The notes under the pieces are model-generated. The model was given only the letters and a program-made list of their open reading frames with translations, was not told the origin of the DNA and did no database searches. DNA of 64,000 bases. Origin: an uncultured Methanomicrobiales archaeon (lineage in GTDB: Archaea; Halobacteriota; Methanomicrobia; Methanomicrobiales; Methanospirillaceae). Positions 33,042 to 42,342 of the stretch are shown piece by piece (positions within the stretch are counted from its first letter, which is position 1; each line of letters begins with the position of its first letter). The stretch lies in assembly GCA_903832665.1 (NCBI GenBank), contig CAILCG010000007.1, positions 1-64,000 on the forward strand, given 5' to 3'. The translations under genes and the position numbers were made by a program.

Positions 33042-33763
33042 AAAGCATTTCGGCCTTACATAAAACGCAGGTTCTGTGAGGAAATTTTCCCGGATTACCG
33101 GATCGTGTTGTTCCGGGCGGTCCTGTCACTTGGTTTCCCGTCAACGCAAAAACGGGTGACGATGGTACCCGAAAACGAGCGTCTGGGGTTGAGTGTGGAA
33201 AAATGGGCGCTGTAGAAATCATTTTTTACGCTCAGTGGAAATTGCGATGGTGACCCCATCACTCCCCCAAAGGGGGAGGCAGCCCAAGGGGGCGAACTCC
33301 CTTGACCCCCTATCTTTTCGTTGGGATATAACCAGCCGCCGAAGTACTTTTCGTGGCCATGCTCCACGGGGCGAGGATCGATGAGACCCCGAACGCCCGT
33401 GGCTTCATCGCAATCCAATTGGGTTTTTTTTTAAGATTTCCCATGAAAATCACTCCGGTATGATGATGGGGGTTGAGACCCCCATACCCCCCAATAACGA
33501 TGAAACCGCCGCCCCCGAAGGGGCTTCCTGTGCGTCGGATCAATAACGGGAAATAAAAATTCAGGAAACCTTCTTGCCCCGCCGTGCCTCGGAGAGGCCC
33601 TGAGGCGGGGGATCATCGTTACACCAGATCACGGTACCGATTTTCATGGTTCAGGTGCGAACAAGCTGTTCATGCACGTTTCTACAGAAAGAAAATGGAG
33701 AGTAAGGGATTGAGTAAGTGTGGAGAGATGGGAGATGTGCGGTTTCTCGTGCGGAAAAAAAGA
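33042..33763. other. Gene-free gap filled by a MITE-like copy and the end-joining promoter
   Basis: From 33042 to 33209 lies the upstream region of the polymerase gene, with no gene seen; the rest is the dispersed element at 33210-33687 and 75 bases of unremarkable sequence. Open frames within the element are low-complexity and not coding. Confidence 0.6.
33210..33687 (+). repeat. MITE-like dispersed element, complete long form (copy 4)
   Basis: The best-preserved long copy, 478 bp, with left end CTGTAGAAATC (33210-33220) and right end CGTTTCTACAG (33677-33687) as an inverted terminal repeat. Module A (CTCCCCCAAAGGGGGAGGCA, about 33262-33281) is followed by unique sequence and module B (CCCATACCCCCCAATAACGA, GCCGTGCCTCGGAGAGGCCC, GAGGCGGGGGATCATCGTTA). 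It encodes no transposase. Confidence 0.8.
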
Positions 33764-34111
33764 TCAGAGGACCTTTGTTCCCCAGATGGCGCTCTCGTAT
33801 CGCTGGGCTTTTTCCGATCCTTTGATGCAGAAGGCCGTGTGCTTGAGTCCGATCGCGTCGGTGATCGGGCAGGCGGGGCAGATGCATCCCTTGTATTCGG
33901 AGATGCACATGAAACTCTTGCCGGTTGCGCAGAAGAGCAGTTCCTTTCCGGTCTTTGTGCAATTGTTGTACGTGGGGCAGACCGGGCACGTGCAGAGTTT
34001 CTTGTTCTCCTCAATGGCCTTCATCAGTTCATCTTTTGGCATCTTTGCCATAGCCTTGACGGCTTCTTCGAATTTGTCCATCGCGGTTTTCACCTGCACG
34101 AGAATATCCAT
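33764..34111 (-). CDS. DUF2769 cysteine-rich protein
   Basis: A 115-residue protein of the DUF2769 type found in methanogens. Helical N-terminus (MDKFEEAVKAMAKMPKDELM) followed by eight or more Cys: CTCPVCPTYNNC, then LLFCATGKS, MCISEYKGCICPACP and AFC. The arrangement suggests iron-sulfur or zinc binding. It lies next to a two-cluster ferredoxin-like gene on the same strand, so an electron-transfer or metal role is plausible. Biochemical function of the family is not established. Confidence 0.8.
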   Translation of the reverse strand: MDILVQVKTAMDKFEEAVKAMAKMPKDELMKAIEENKKLCTCPVCPTYNNCTKTGKELLFCATGKSFMCISEYKGCICPACPITDAIGLKHTAFCIKGSEKAQRYESAIWGTKVL

Positions 34112-34210
34112 TTTTTATATATCAACTCTGGGATGGTACCAGCATTTTCCGGTTGTATGGGATGAGGAACGGGAACATTTGCCGGGTACTTCGGGCAAAA
34201 AAAAAGGTAA

Positions 34211-35113
34211 TTACTGGATTTCGCCCTGGATCGTGATCGTCTTCTCGGTAACGGGAATCTTCTTTCCTGATTTTTCAAGCGCCTTGTCTACCACGTACCG
34301 CACGCCCCCGCAGCAGGGCACTTCCATGTGAGCAACGGTGATGGATTTTATGGTACGGCGGGAGAAGATGGCGGCCAGTTTTTCGATATAGGCGTCGATG
34401 CCGGCATCCAGTTTCGGGCAGAAGATGACGAGAATTTTATCCCGCAGGAGTTCGCTGTGGAACCCCGCGTACGCAAACGGTACGCAGTCTGCTGATACGA
34501 GCAGGTCCGCATTCTCAAAATACGGGGCATCGGCATTGAGGAGGGCAAGCTGGACCGGCCATTGCCGGAGCTCGGAGCCGGTCCCCCCATCCGGCATGCG
34601 GGCCCCGGCGTGAGGATTGCGGGGAATACTGCGGGCTGCTGACCCGGGGCAGGAAGCGAATGGGTGGTGACCGCCAGGTCCGGGCGGGCAGGTCCCGGCG
34701 GTTTTTCCCTGGCCGGGCGCCGGTTCCGGCGCCTTCTTGCTGGGGGCGGGGGAATTCTCATGCTCGGGAATGGGAATCGTGTGTTCGATCAGGTACTCGA
34801 TTGCCTCGTTGTAGAGGGTACGCTGCCCGTGCCCGAGGAGATGTTCGAGATGCGCCCGAATGACTGGCGCCCCCTGGGGAACGATCGTTGCCATAACAGC
34901 CTTCTCATCATAGGCAACGGCCTCGCGTTCGACAATACTGATCGCGCCCTCGGGGCAGGTGCCGATACAGGCGCCAAGCCCGTCGCAGAAAAGATCGCTC
35001 ACCAGGCGGGCTTTGCCGTCAATCAACTGGAGCGCTCCCTCCGGGCAGTCGGGGATGCACTGGTCGCATCCCGTGCATTTTTTCTCGTCAATGCTGATGA
35101 TCTTTCGTTTCAT
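34211..35113 (-). CDS. 4Fe-4S ferredoxin-domain protein with C-terminal Cys-pair domain
   Basis: Start at the ATG at 35113 (MKRKIISIDEKKC); 300 residues. Two ferredoxin motifs are present: C13, C16, C19, C23 and C43, C49, C53 with one more expected spacing (GLGACIGTC). A Pro/Gly/Ser-rich linker (about 125-175) leads to a C-terminal domain that begins LRQWPVQLALLNADAPYFEN, contains the CPKLDAG motif and ends with a CCGG motif (MEVPCCGGVRYVVDKAL). Likely a redox or cofactor protein acting in the cytoplasm; I know of no assigned reaction. Confidence 0.8.
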   Translation of the reverse strand: MKRKIISIDEKKCTGCDQCIPDCPEGALQLIDGKARLVSDLFCDGLGACIGTCPEGAISIVEREAVAYDEKAVMATIVPQGAPVIRAHLEHLLGHGQRTLYNEAIEYLIEHTIPIPEHENSPAPSKKAPEPAPGQGKTAGTCPPGPGGHHPFASCPGSAARSIPRNPHAGARMPDGGTGSELRQWPVQLALLNADAPYFENADLLVSADCVPFAYAGFHSELLRDKILVIFCPKLDAGIDAYIEKLAAIFSRRTIKSITVAHMEVPCCGGVRYVVDKALEKSGKKIPVTEKTITIQGEIQ

Positions 35114-35398
35114 GGTTTTACTCTCCGCTCCGGATCCCGGGAATCCTGGTACAACCGTTCTCGCGGGCTGTGCTCTTAATACCATTTCTTAAAAAATCCA
35201 GTGCCGGAAGTATTGCCCACGGGAAAAATGGGGGACTCCAATGAACCTGAACAGCAGAATGTACCGGCACAAAAGGCTGCACTCATCCTGAATATTTTTT
35301 GAAAAATTCACTTTTTCCTCTGAAGAGGTGGAGAAAAAAAGGCGGGGATAAGAGGTGTGCGTGTGGATATCCCGCCAGGATATTTTCTTATGGGGACA

Positions 35399-35836
35399 TT
35401 ACGGCACGAACTTTAAACCCGGATAAACAGGGCCCCGGAAACCGTCATCGGCAATCCCGGTGCCGAACTTGTCGGTGATCACCGAGCGGAACTCTTTTTC
35501 CCGCACCAGTTTCGGAAATTCATGGGTCTGTCTCCGGTAGGTCCGGACCCATTCGTTCCAGAGCAGCATGCACTGGACATCGCAGATCCTGTTCGGCTGT
35601 ACATGATTTGCCAGGAACTCGTCAAAGATCCTGAGTTCGCTGATCTCATCATCGCTGATCTCGATACCGGTCACGCGAAACTGTTCCCCGAACTGGTTCA
35701 GGACGGCATTTTCGGTACCGGTAAATGGTGAGAGGCAGTCACCTGCACGCAGGGTCCTGCTCGTGGCGGGGAGAAACTGTTCCTGCCGGGGGGTCATGAT
35801 GGCAATACAGGTTTCGGAGCTCTGTGTTGTGGACAT
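35399..35836 (-). CDS. Hypothetical protein
   Basis: Start at the ATG at 35836 gives 145 residues (MSTTQSSETCIAIMTPRQEQ). It contains an acidic middle (EISDDEISELRIFDEFLANH) and a C-terminal WNEWVRTYRRQTHEFPKLV segment with helical, basic character, which is reminiscent of small DNA-binding domains attached to mobile-element replication proteins, but nothing diagnostic. The longer frame to 35947 adds residues without protein-like features. Function unknown. Confidence 0.55.
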   Translation of the reverse strand: MSTTQSSETCIAIMTPRQEQFLPATSRTLRAGDCLSPFTGTENAVLNQFGEQFRVTGIEISDDEISELRIFDEFLANHVQPNRICDVQCMLLWNEWVRTYRRQTHEFPKLVREKEFRSVITDKFGTGIADDGFRGPVYPGLKFVP

Positions 35837-36137
35837 GGTATATTCACACAAGAGCATGAGAAGGTGGGGTTTAAAGGTGGTTTCCTGAAAACCAAAATTC
35901 GAAACAAAATTTGAAACAATACTGTACCGGGCCTGTCGACGGTACATTGCGGAGCGGCCGGAAATTTTTGATCCCGGGTATCCTTACGGCCCGGTACAGG
36001 TCTCTTTCTGGTGCGCTCTTTTTCTCTTGCAATGGCCGGGGAATCCCCTCTTTTTTGTAATAATTCACCAGTTGCCCCGAAAGATTGGTGAAAAGGCATC
36101 GGTAATAAAGGGAATTTTTCAGCACTGGTGACTTTTT

Positions 36138-36476
36138 TCAGGCTATTGCTGCAGCCCGGGGCCAGTACATGATGATGAATACCCCGACCAGCGCGATGGA
36201 GGCCCCGATAATCTCAAAACGATCCGGTACTACGTGATCGATCTGCCATCCCCAGAGCAGTGCAAGCGCAATGAAAATTCCTCCGTATGCAGCATACACC
36301 CTTCCGAAATTCGAGGTCTGCAGGGTCGGGATGATTCCGTACAGTACCAGAATGATCGCACCCAGTGCCGCATATTCAATTCCCCTGCCTTCCCGCACCC
36401 AGAGCCAGATCAGGTATCCTCCTCCGATTTCACACAGGCCGGCGATGATAAATAACACAAGCGACTGGATAATCAT
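36138..36476 (-). CDS. YnfA-family membrane protein
   Basis: A 112-residue protein with four membrane spans, matching the YnfA/UPF0060 family in length and motifs: FIIAGLCEIGGGYLIWLWVREG in span one, GIIPTLQTSNFGRVYAAYGGIFI across span two-three, and VPDRFEIIGASIALVGVFIIMYWPR at the end. YnfA proteins belong to the small-multidrug-resistance-like fold; transport of cationic compounds has been reported for some members. Monocistronic. Confidence 0.88.
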   Translation of the reverse strand: MIIQSLVLFIIAGLCEIGGGYLIWLWVREGRGIEYAALGAIILVLYGIIPTLQTSNFGRVYAAYGGIFIALALLWGWQIDHVVPDRFEIIGASIALVGVFIIMYWPRAAAIA

Positions 36477-36656
36477 CCATCAGTATTCCTCTCCCGTCCT
36501 AAAAAAATAATAACCGTAAACACGGTCTGGATCAGTGGATCAGGGCTCACGGGAAGATCAGCCGGTGTGCAGAAAAAATTTAATTTAAGACAGAAGAACG
36601 CTAAGTAGACATATACAGCCAATAGTTGTAGCTACCGACATTTTACGGTGAACCCG

Positions 36657-37340
36657 ATGATAGACGATACCGACGATATGCTCCCCGACCAGCAGCCCCT
36701 GGGAGCAGTAACTTTTGCAGAGAACCCCGAGCCGCGGTGCCCCTGCCTCCTCCTGCTCGATACTTCCGGATCCATGGCGGGCCAGCCCATCACCGAGCTC
36801 AATGCCGGCATCCGCGAATTTTATAATGAACTGCAGAACGACTCGCTCGCGATCAAGCGCGTCGAGGTCGCCCTCATGTCGTTTGGCCCGGTCCGGCTCA
36901 TCTCGGAGTTCAATACCGCCGACTGTTTCTTTGACCCGCAGCTCGTGGCAGACGGCGACACCCCCATGGGCGAGACGATCAGGAAAGGCATCGATCTCAT
37001 CAAGACCCGGAAAGAACAGTACCGGGCCAATGGCATCTCCTTCTACCGGCCCTGGATCTTCCTGATCACGGACGGGGCCCCGACCGATGAGTGGCAGAGT
37101 GCCGCCGCCATGGTCCGGGAAGGCGAGAGTGCGAAATCCTTTGCCTTCTTTGCCATCGGCGTCCACAAGGCCGACATGAAGATCTTAAAACAGATCTCGG
37201 TCCGGGAACCGGTCAAACTCCAGGGCCTGAAGTTCCGGGAATTTTTCCAGTGGCTCTCCAACTCGATGAAATCGGCCTCGCGGAGCAATCCCGGCGACCG
37301 GATCCAGCTCTCTCCACCTCTCGGGTGGAGCGAGATATGA
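36657..37340 (+). CDS. VWA-domain protein (YegL/TerY-like)
   Basis: A 227-residue von Willebrand A protein; an in-frame GTG nine bases upstream (36648) is an alternative start. The MIDAS motif DTSGS is at D35-S39 (LLLLDTSGSMAG), with DTPMGETI and ITDGAPTDEW supplying the remaining metal ligands. It is the first gene of a three-gene operon with a PP2C-type phosphatase (4-nt ATGA overlap) and a protein kinase. This trio is the arrangement of E. coli yegL-yegK-yegI and of the TerY-P triads described with tellurite-resistance genes; the VWA protein is thought to recruit or be a substrate of the kinase-phosphatase pair. Confidence 0.88.
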   Translation: MIDDTDDMLPDQQPLGAVTFAENPEPRCPCLLLLDTSGSMAGQPITELNAGIREFYNELQNDSLAIKRVEVALMSFGPVRLISEFNTADCFFDPQLVADGDTPMGETIRKGIDLIKTRKEQYRANGISFYRPWIFLITDGAPTDEWQSAAAMVREGESAKSFAFFAIGVHKADMKILKQISVREPVKLQGLKFREFFQWLSNSMKSASRSNPGDRIQLSPPLGWSEI

Positions 37341-38101
37341 GATGGAAGTACACCTGCGCATCTGTTACCGGAAAAGCCCATACCCAGCGCGGTGAGAACG
37401 GCCAGGACTCGTCCCGGGCCGGCATCATTCAGCTGGGGGACTCGGAATTTTTTATCGGGATCGCCGCGGACGGGGCGGGGAGCACGACCGAAGGCGGACG
37501 CGGTGCGGAGATCGCGTGCGAGACACTCTACACGCGGATCGCAGAGACAATACGGGCAAAGGGCGAGCTCTCCGGCATCACGGATGACGAGGTGAAGGCC
37601 TGGGTTACCTCGGCCCGGGACGTGATCACCGCTGAGACCCTTTCCGGCGGGAAACGGCTGCGGGAATATGCCTGCACGATCCTTGGCGCTGTAGCGGGAA
37701 ACGGCGGCTCGCTCTATTTCCAGATTGGTGACGGTGCGATCGTGACCGGCACCGGCCCGGAGTACCGGACGATCTTCTGGCCCGAGCAGGGCGAGTACGC
37801 CAACACCACGTATTTTATCACGGACGAGCAGTATCTCGATCACCTGCATATCCTGCATGCGGACCTGCCGGATGAGATTGCACTGTTCACCGATGGCCTG
37901 CAGAACCTGGTCCTCTCGTTTGCGCTCCGGAAAGCCCATCCCGGTTTTTTCCAGCCGCTCTTCTCTGCACTCGAGCAGCACCCGGAGAACGGGTTTTTGC
38001 CCTTCTCCACACAACTCCAGACTTTCCTCTGCCGGGACGATATCTGCGCACGGAGCGATGATGACAAGACCCTTGTCCTCGCGGTGCGCTTAACGGGTTG
38101 A
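37337..38101 (+). CDS. PP2C-like Ser/Thr phosphatase (YegK-like)
   Basis: Start at the ATG at 37337, which overlaps the VWA stop; the longer frame upstream lies inside the VWA gene. The 254-residue product has the PP2C order: SVTGKAHTQRGENGQDS, IAADGAGSTTEGGRGAEIA (metal Asp), IGDGAIV, FTDGLQNLVL, and a final DDDKTLVLAV with metal-binding Asp. The first motif is shortened relative to classical PP2C, as in YegK-type enzymes. It should remove phosphate groups added by the neighbouring kinase. Confidence 0.88.
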   Translation: MRWKYTCASVTGKAHTQRGENGQDSSRAGIIQLGDSEFFIGIAADGAGSTTEGGRGAEIACETLYTRIAETIRAKGELSGITDDEVKAWVTSARDVITAETLSGGKRLREYACTILGAVAGNGGSLYFQIGDGAIVTGTGPEYRTIFWPEQGEYANTTYFITDEQYLDHLHILHADLPDEIALFTDGLQNLVLSFALRKAHPGFFQPLFSALEQHPENGFLPFSTQLQTFLCRDDICARSDDDKTLVLAVRLTG

Positions 38102-38104
38102 TCT

Positions 38105-40129
38105 ATGGCGTCTGTTCCCCTCAAGCCGTTCTTCGATAGTTCCGGCAACCGGATCCATCTCGGGAAGAAGATCGGCAGTGGCGGGGAAGGGGACGTGTTC
38201 GAGATTCTCCCGGCGCATTCGAACGTGGTGGCAAAGATCTATCACAAGCCGCTCGAAGAGTCAAAGCAGGAGAAGCTGCGCCTGATGACGCGGGGGTGCA
38301 ACGAGGAACTCAAGAGCATCTCGGCCTGGCCGACCGATGTGCTCCATGCCCGCGAGGGGGGGCCGGTCGTCGGGTTCCTGATGCCGAAGATCAGCGATTA
38401 CGAACCGGTGCACAAGGTGTACGGGCCAACCCACCGGAAAGAGCATTTCCCCCATGCGGATTACCGTTTTCTCGTGCGGGCGGCCAAGAACCTTGCCGCC
38501 GCGTTCTTTGTCATCCACAAGTTCGGGTACGTGATCGGGGATGTCAATGAGGGAAACATCCTGGTCAACAACGAGGCCTGTGTCCGGCTGATCGACTGCG
38601 ACTCGTTTCAGGTCCGGGCCGGCGACCGGCTCTATTACTGCGAAGTCGGGGTCGCCCAGTTCACCCCGCCCGAGATCTTGAGCACGAAACATTTCAAGAT
38701 GGAGCGGACGGCAAACCATGACAACTTCGGGCTCTCGATCCTCTCCTTCCAGCTCCTCTTCTTCGGCCGCCATCCCTATTCGGGCGTGTACTCGGGAACT
38801 GAGGATATGCCGCTCGAGAAGTCGATCGCGGAATTCCGGTTTGCCTATGGAAAGAATTCCGCCCGCAAATCCATTGCTCCCCCGCCGAATTCGGTGGGTC
38901 TCTCGGTAGTCCCGGCGCAGGTTGCGGGGCTCTTGGAGAGTGCCTTTTCCGAGGCCGGGGCCCGGCCGGAAGGTCGCCCGGGGGCCGGGGAGTGGTGGGA
39001 CGCCCTCGAATCCCTCGAATCGAGGATGAGGCGGTGCAGCGCGGACTCGGTGCACACGTACTACTCGGGCCTCTCGGCCTGCCCGTGGTGCCGGCTTGAA
39101 GAGACCTCGGGGCTCCTGCTCTTCCTGAGTGTGGACCGCATCACGAAGATCGATCTCCAGCGCGAGTGGCAGAAGGTTGAGGCCATTGCCCGCCCGGGGC
39201 CGATCCCGCTCGTCAGCCCATCGAATTTTCTCCATCGTGCAACGCCCCTTCCCCCGGGTATCGGGCGTGCCATAGACATGAGAAATTTCCGCCAGTTCAT
39301 GGGGATCTCGATCATTGCGATCCTGGCCGTGCTGGTCCTTTTCGGCGCCATCACCGAAGAGTTCACGGTCCCGTTCCTGACAGTCGTCGTCATCGTGGCG
39401 GTATTGTTCCTGTACCCGGGTGCTGCGGCCGCCGAGAAGCGGCGGAGACGGGGGAATCTTGAGAGCGCCCGCTACCTGTGGGACCTCTGGAACCGGAAAT
39501 GGATCGCTGAGGCCGGCGATGCGGCGTTCTTTGCCCAGGTGAACCAGCTGCGGGAACTCAAGGGGAAATACGAGAAGATTGACCGGGAGTACCGGGCCGG
39601 CCTGCTCACGCTCGAACGGTCGATCAAGGATCGGCAGCAGAAAAAATTCCTGGAGCGGATCAGCATCGACACCTGCACGGTGCCCCGGGTCACGGGGGGG
39701 CTCAAAAGTATCTTAAAGTCTGTCGGGATCGCGACGGCTGCCGATGTGACGCGGAACCGGCTGCTCGGTATCCCGCAGCTCGACAATACCCTGACCAATG
39801 AACTCCTTGCGTGGCGGGAGAAGATGGAGAGAAATTTCCTCTTCGATCCTACGCAGGGCGTTGACCGGGCGGATGTGCAGGCCCTCATCCACCGGTACCA
39901 GCCGCTGCTCAAACCCGTAGAGCGGGATCTCGTGCAGGGCATCCAGAGACTCCAGCGGATACAGGGAGACATCGTAAAGAAACGGACCACGCTCCGGCCG
40001 GCTGTCGAGAAACGGGCCCGGGAGCTTGCCCAGGCGGAGGTGGATTACGAAGTCTTCAGCCGCACGCCCGAGGAACTTATTGCACGGGAGATTGAGGGGT
40101 TCATCTTTCCCCGAAGAAAATCCCGGTAA
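38105..40129 (+). CDS. Membrane-anchored Ser/Thr protein kinase with helix-hairpin-helix domain (YegI-like)
   Basis: A 674-residue kinase 3 nt after the phosphatase gene. Residues 20-300 form the kinase domain: glycine loop GSGGEGDVF (24-32), VAK with K44, catalytic loop GDVNEGNIL (D146, N151) in place of HRD-x-K-PxN, and D166-S-F in place of DFG. A CPWC motif at 326-329 follows. Two membrane spans lie at about 400-438, then a basic coiled coil (440-520) and a helix-hairpin-helix region (525-571, VPRVTGGLKSILKSVGIATAADVT..LLGIPQLDN) as in E. coli YegI. The kinase probably signals at the membrane together with the VWA and PP2C partners; its substrates are unknown. Confidence 0.88.
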   Translation: MASVPLKPFFDSSGNRIHLGKKIGSGGEGDVFEILPAHSNVVAKIYHKPLEESKQEKLRLMTRGCNEELKSISAWPTDVLHAREGGPVVGFLMPKISDYEPVHKVYGPTHRKEHFPHADYRFLVRAAKNLAAAFFVIHKFGYVIGDVNEGNILVNNEACVRLIDCDSFQVRAGDRLYYCEVGVAQFTPPEILSTKHFKMERTANHDNFGLSILSFQLLFFGRHPYSGVYSGTEDMPLEKSIAEFRFAYGKNSARKSIAPPPNSVGLSVVPAQVAGLLESAFSEAGARPEGRPGAGEWWDALESLESRMRRCSADSVHTYYSGLSACPWCRLEETSGLLLFLSVDRITKIDLQREWQKVEAIARPGPIPLVSPSNFLHRATPLPPGIGRAIDMRNFRQFMGISIIAILAVLVLFGAITEEFTVPFLTVVVIVAVLFLYPGAAAAEKRRRRGNLESARYLWDLWNRKWIAEAGDAAFFAQVNQLRELKGKYEKIDREYRAGLLTLERSIKDRQQKKFLERISIDTCTVPRVTGGLKSILKSVGIATAADVTRNRLLGIPQLDNTLTNELLAWREKMERNFLFDPTQGVDRADVQALIHRYQPLLKPVERDLVQGIQRLQRIQGDIVKKRTTLRPAVEKRARELAQAEVDYEVFSRTPEELIAREIEGFIFPRRKSR

Positions 40130-40594
40130 GGTTCAGGGAACCCGGTGGATTCTTAATGCTAAAAAATTGCTCTGTAGAAATCCTTGCGGGGAAATAAGAG
40201 AACCTCCGTGGGTCAAGGGGGGCGCTCCCCTTGGGATGCCTCCCCCTCAGGGGGAGAGAGGGGGTCACCCTCACATATCACAAAAAGGAACTGGCAAGGA
40301 GGATTTCTACAGAGTCAAAAAAATAAAAAAAAAGATCGGCCGGGATTATTTCGAATCCGGGTTCTGCTTTTGAATAATAACAAATTCGCAGGGATCTGCA
40401 CCTTCACTGTGTTTATGAGTACAGTGGGAAATGTGCATGTCACAGGTTATCAGAAACTCGCATTTCGAGCAATCAGAGAAGGTTTTGAGGTTCATATTGG
40501 GTATCGTGTGACTTAATAAAGGGTCTTGTCTGATAAAACTGTATGGAAGACTGAAAATTTTACAAAGTTATACCACGACACTAGGTGTATCAGA
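40130..40594. other. Gene-free gap with a short MITE-like copy
   Basis: Contains the 145-bp element at 40170-40314 and, after it, AT-rich sequence that should hold the promoter of the methyltransferase gene. The frame of that gene is open back to 40526, but the segment before 40595 has no protein-like character. Nothing else seen. Confidence 0.55.
40170..40314 (-). repeat. MITE-like dispersed element, minimal form (copy 5)
   Basis: A 145-bp element with nearly perfect terminal inverted repeats: CTCTGTAGAAATCCTTGC at 40170-40187 and, after a one-G interruption, GGATTTCTACAGAG ending at 40314. The interior is only module A in inverted orientation (GGGATGCCTCCCCCTCAGGG, 40234-40253, and GAGAGAGGGGGTCACC). 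It shows that module A with the termini forms a complete small element. Confidence 0.8.
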
Positions 40595-41350
40595 ATGATC
40601 GACCGCGAGTTCAAGGATGCCGTCCGGAAGAGCTGGAATGAGTCATCAGGCATGTATGACCATTGTCCGGGTCACGGGATCGGGAAGGGGGATGAGAAAG
40701 ACGCCTGGATGCAGGAGCTGAGCCGGAACCTGCCAGGCCCGTTGCTCCGGGTACTGGATGTCGGGTGCGGAACGGGTGCCATGAGTCTCCTGTTTGCCGG
40801 GATGGGCCACCAGGTTACCGGTCTCGATCTCTCGGAAGGGATGATGGCAAAGGCACGCGGGAAGGCCGACGCAGAAAATCTTCTCCTTGAATTACGGACG
40901 GGGGATGCCGAACACCTTCCGTTCGATGACGAATCTTTTGACGTGGTAGTCAACCGGCACCTTCTCTGGACCCTCCCTCACCCGGAGATTGCCCTGAAAG
41001 AATGGCACCGTGTCCTGAAAAACGGGGGTGTGGTGCTCATCATCGAGGGTATATGGACGGACAGGCGTTTTCTCAGCCGGGCGAAACGGCATCTGAGCAA
41101 CGGGCTGGCCCGGATCTTTGGCCAGACTCATGGGGGCCATTATGATGAAAAAGTCCGGAGCCAGCTGCCTTGTGACGGGGGAATGCCGGAGGAGACCCTG
41201 GTATCGTATCTGGATCACGCAGGGTTCACCGGTATCTGCGTCCGGGATCTGATGCACATCCGTGAACTGCAGAAACGAGAGCTGCCCTGGTACCAGAGGT
41301 TCGCACCAGCCATGACATATTATCTCGTTGCTGCGACAAAAATGAACTAA
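40595..41350 (+). CDS. SAM-dependent class I methyltransferase
   Basis: Start at the ATG at 40595 (MIDREFKDAVRKSW); 251 residues. The Rossmann SAM site is VLDVGCGTGAMSL, with acidic GLDLSEGMM at strand two, TGDAEHLPFDDESFDVVV as motif II/III, and NRHLLWTLPHPEIALKEWHRVLKNGG. Small-molecule methyltransferases of the UbiE/Methyltransf_11 type have this layout; the substrate cannot be told. Monocistronic, divergent in context from the MBL-fold gene downstream. Confidence 0.85.
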   Translation: MIDREFKDAVRKSWNESSGMYDHCPGHGIGKGDEKDAWMQELSRNLPGPLLRVLDVGCGTGAMSLLFAGMGHQVTGLDLSEGMMAKARGKADAENLLLELRTGDAEHLPFDDESFDVVVNRHLLWTLPHPEIALKEWHRVLKNGGVVLIIEGIWTDRRFLSRAKRHLSNGLARIFGQTHGGHYDEKVRSQLPCDGGMPEETLVSYLDHAGFTGICVRDLMHIRELQKRELPWYQRFAPAMTYYLVAATKMN

Positions 41351-41397
41351 AATCGGGTTACGCTGGAGGAATGTTTGCAAAAATGTTCCCGTGTTTT

Positions 41398-42328
41398 TTA
41401 CAACACGTACGTTGTCCCCACGGTATTGAGGATGCACCTGCCCGGCATCTCTTCGAAAAAGCGGTTGATCGCGCTCCATCCCGTGCAGTGCATCGGGACA
41501 ACATAGTCGGGATTGATCCGTTTCATCCCTTCGATCGTTGGCTCGATGATCCCGGCAAAGGCCGGCCCGGTGAGATGGAACCCGCCCATGACTGCGTGGA
41601 CATGATCCACCCCGGTAATCTTCCGGGCATACTCCACAGTATTGATGATGCCGGCATGGGCACACCCGCTGATCACGACAAGGCCCTTCCCCTTCAGGTT
41701 GATGACGAGGGCCTGGTCATCGTGGATCGGGTCTGCCTGCCAGCGGCCGTCAATAAACGCTTCCATCCCCGGCATCCCTTTCTCGAACAACGTCTTCCGC
41801 TCTACTTCCCCCGTCACGAGAAGATGTCCGTTGGCGAGAGTTGAGGGTTCCTTGTGCTGTCTGAGATCTGCGCCGGCTTTTTTCAGGGCAATGGCATCGG
41901 GATGGGGAAGATCCGCCGGGCTTTTGCCGGGGACGTTCATCCGCCGGTCGAGAAACACATCCGGGTGGACAATGAGCGGGACCTGGTGGGTGGCATTGCG
42001 GAAGAGTCCCTCGAGCCCGCCGATATGATCGAAGTGCCCGTGGCTCAGGACTGCAGCTTCGATTGCGTGGAGGTCGATGCCCAGCTCCCTGGCATTATGG
42101 AAGAGGCAGTGTTGAAAGCCCGGTATCGAGAAGGATTGCGTGCTCGTTCTTCCCGGAAAAGACCCGGACCAGGCACGAGAGCCCGTGCTCGGCGAGGAGC
42201 ATGCGGTTCGTGCTGAAGGGCAGGCGCCGGTCAACGGGCGTTGCCGGGGGTACAAAGAGCTCGGTATAGTTGTCGACAAGGATGGTCACTTCCACCCGGT
42301 CGGCCGGTCTTAACGTAATTTCAGTCAT
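41398..42328 (-). pseudogene. MBL-fold metallohydrolase, frameshifted
   Basis: Two reading frames together give one MBL-fold protein. The first (42328 to about 42112) reads MTEITLRPADRVEVTILVDN to ILLDTG; the second continues with FHNARELGIDLHAIEAAVLS, the metal motif HGHFDHIGG, ISGCAHAGI, and ends MHCTGWSAINRFFEEM. The family is the one including 7,8-dihydropterin-6-methyl-aminobenzene-phosphate synthase-like proteins, where ILLDTG is normally followed by an Asn-x-x-LG-I-D-L segment. The frame switches within a few bases of 42112-42125. Decay or a one-base sequence error are both possible; if repaired, about 309 residues, normal length. Confidence 0.8.
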
Positions 42329-42342
42329 GTTCTCATCCTCTG

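Noticed and set aside
33310-33616. Open frames inside the long repeat copy
   Set aside because: Low-complexity products that are not conserved in frame between the repeat copies.
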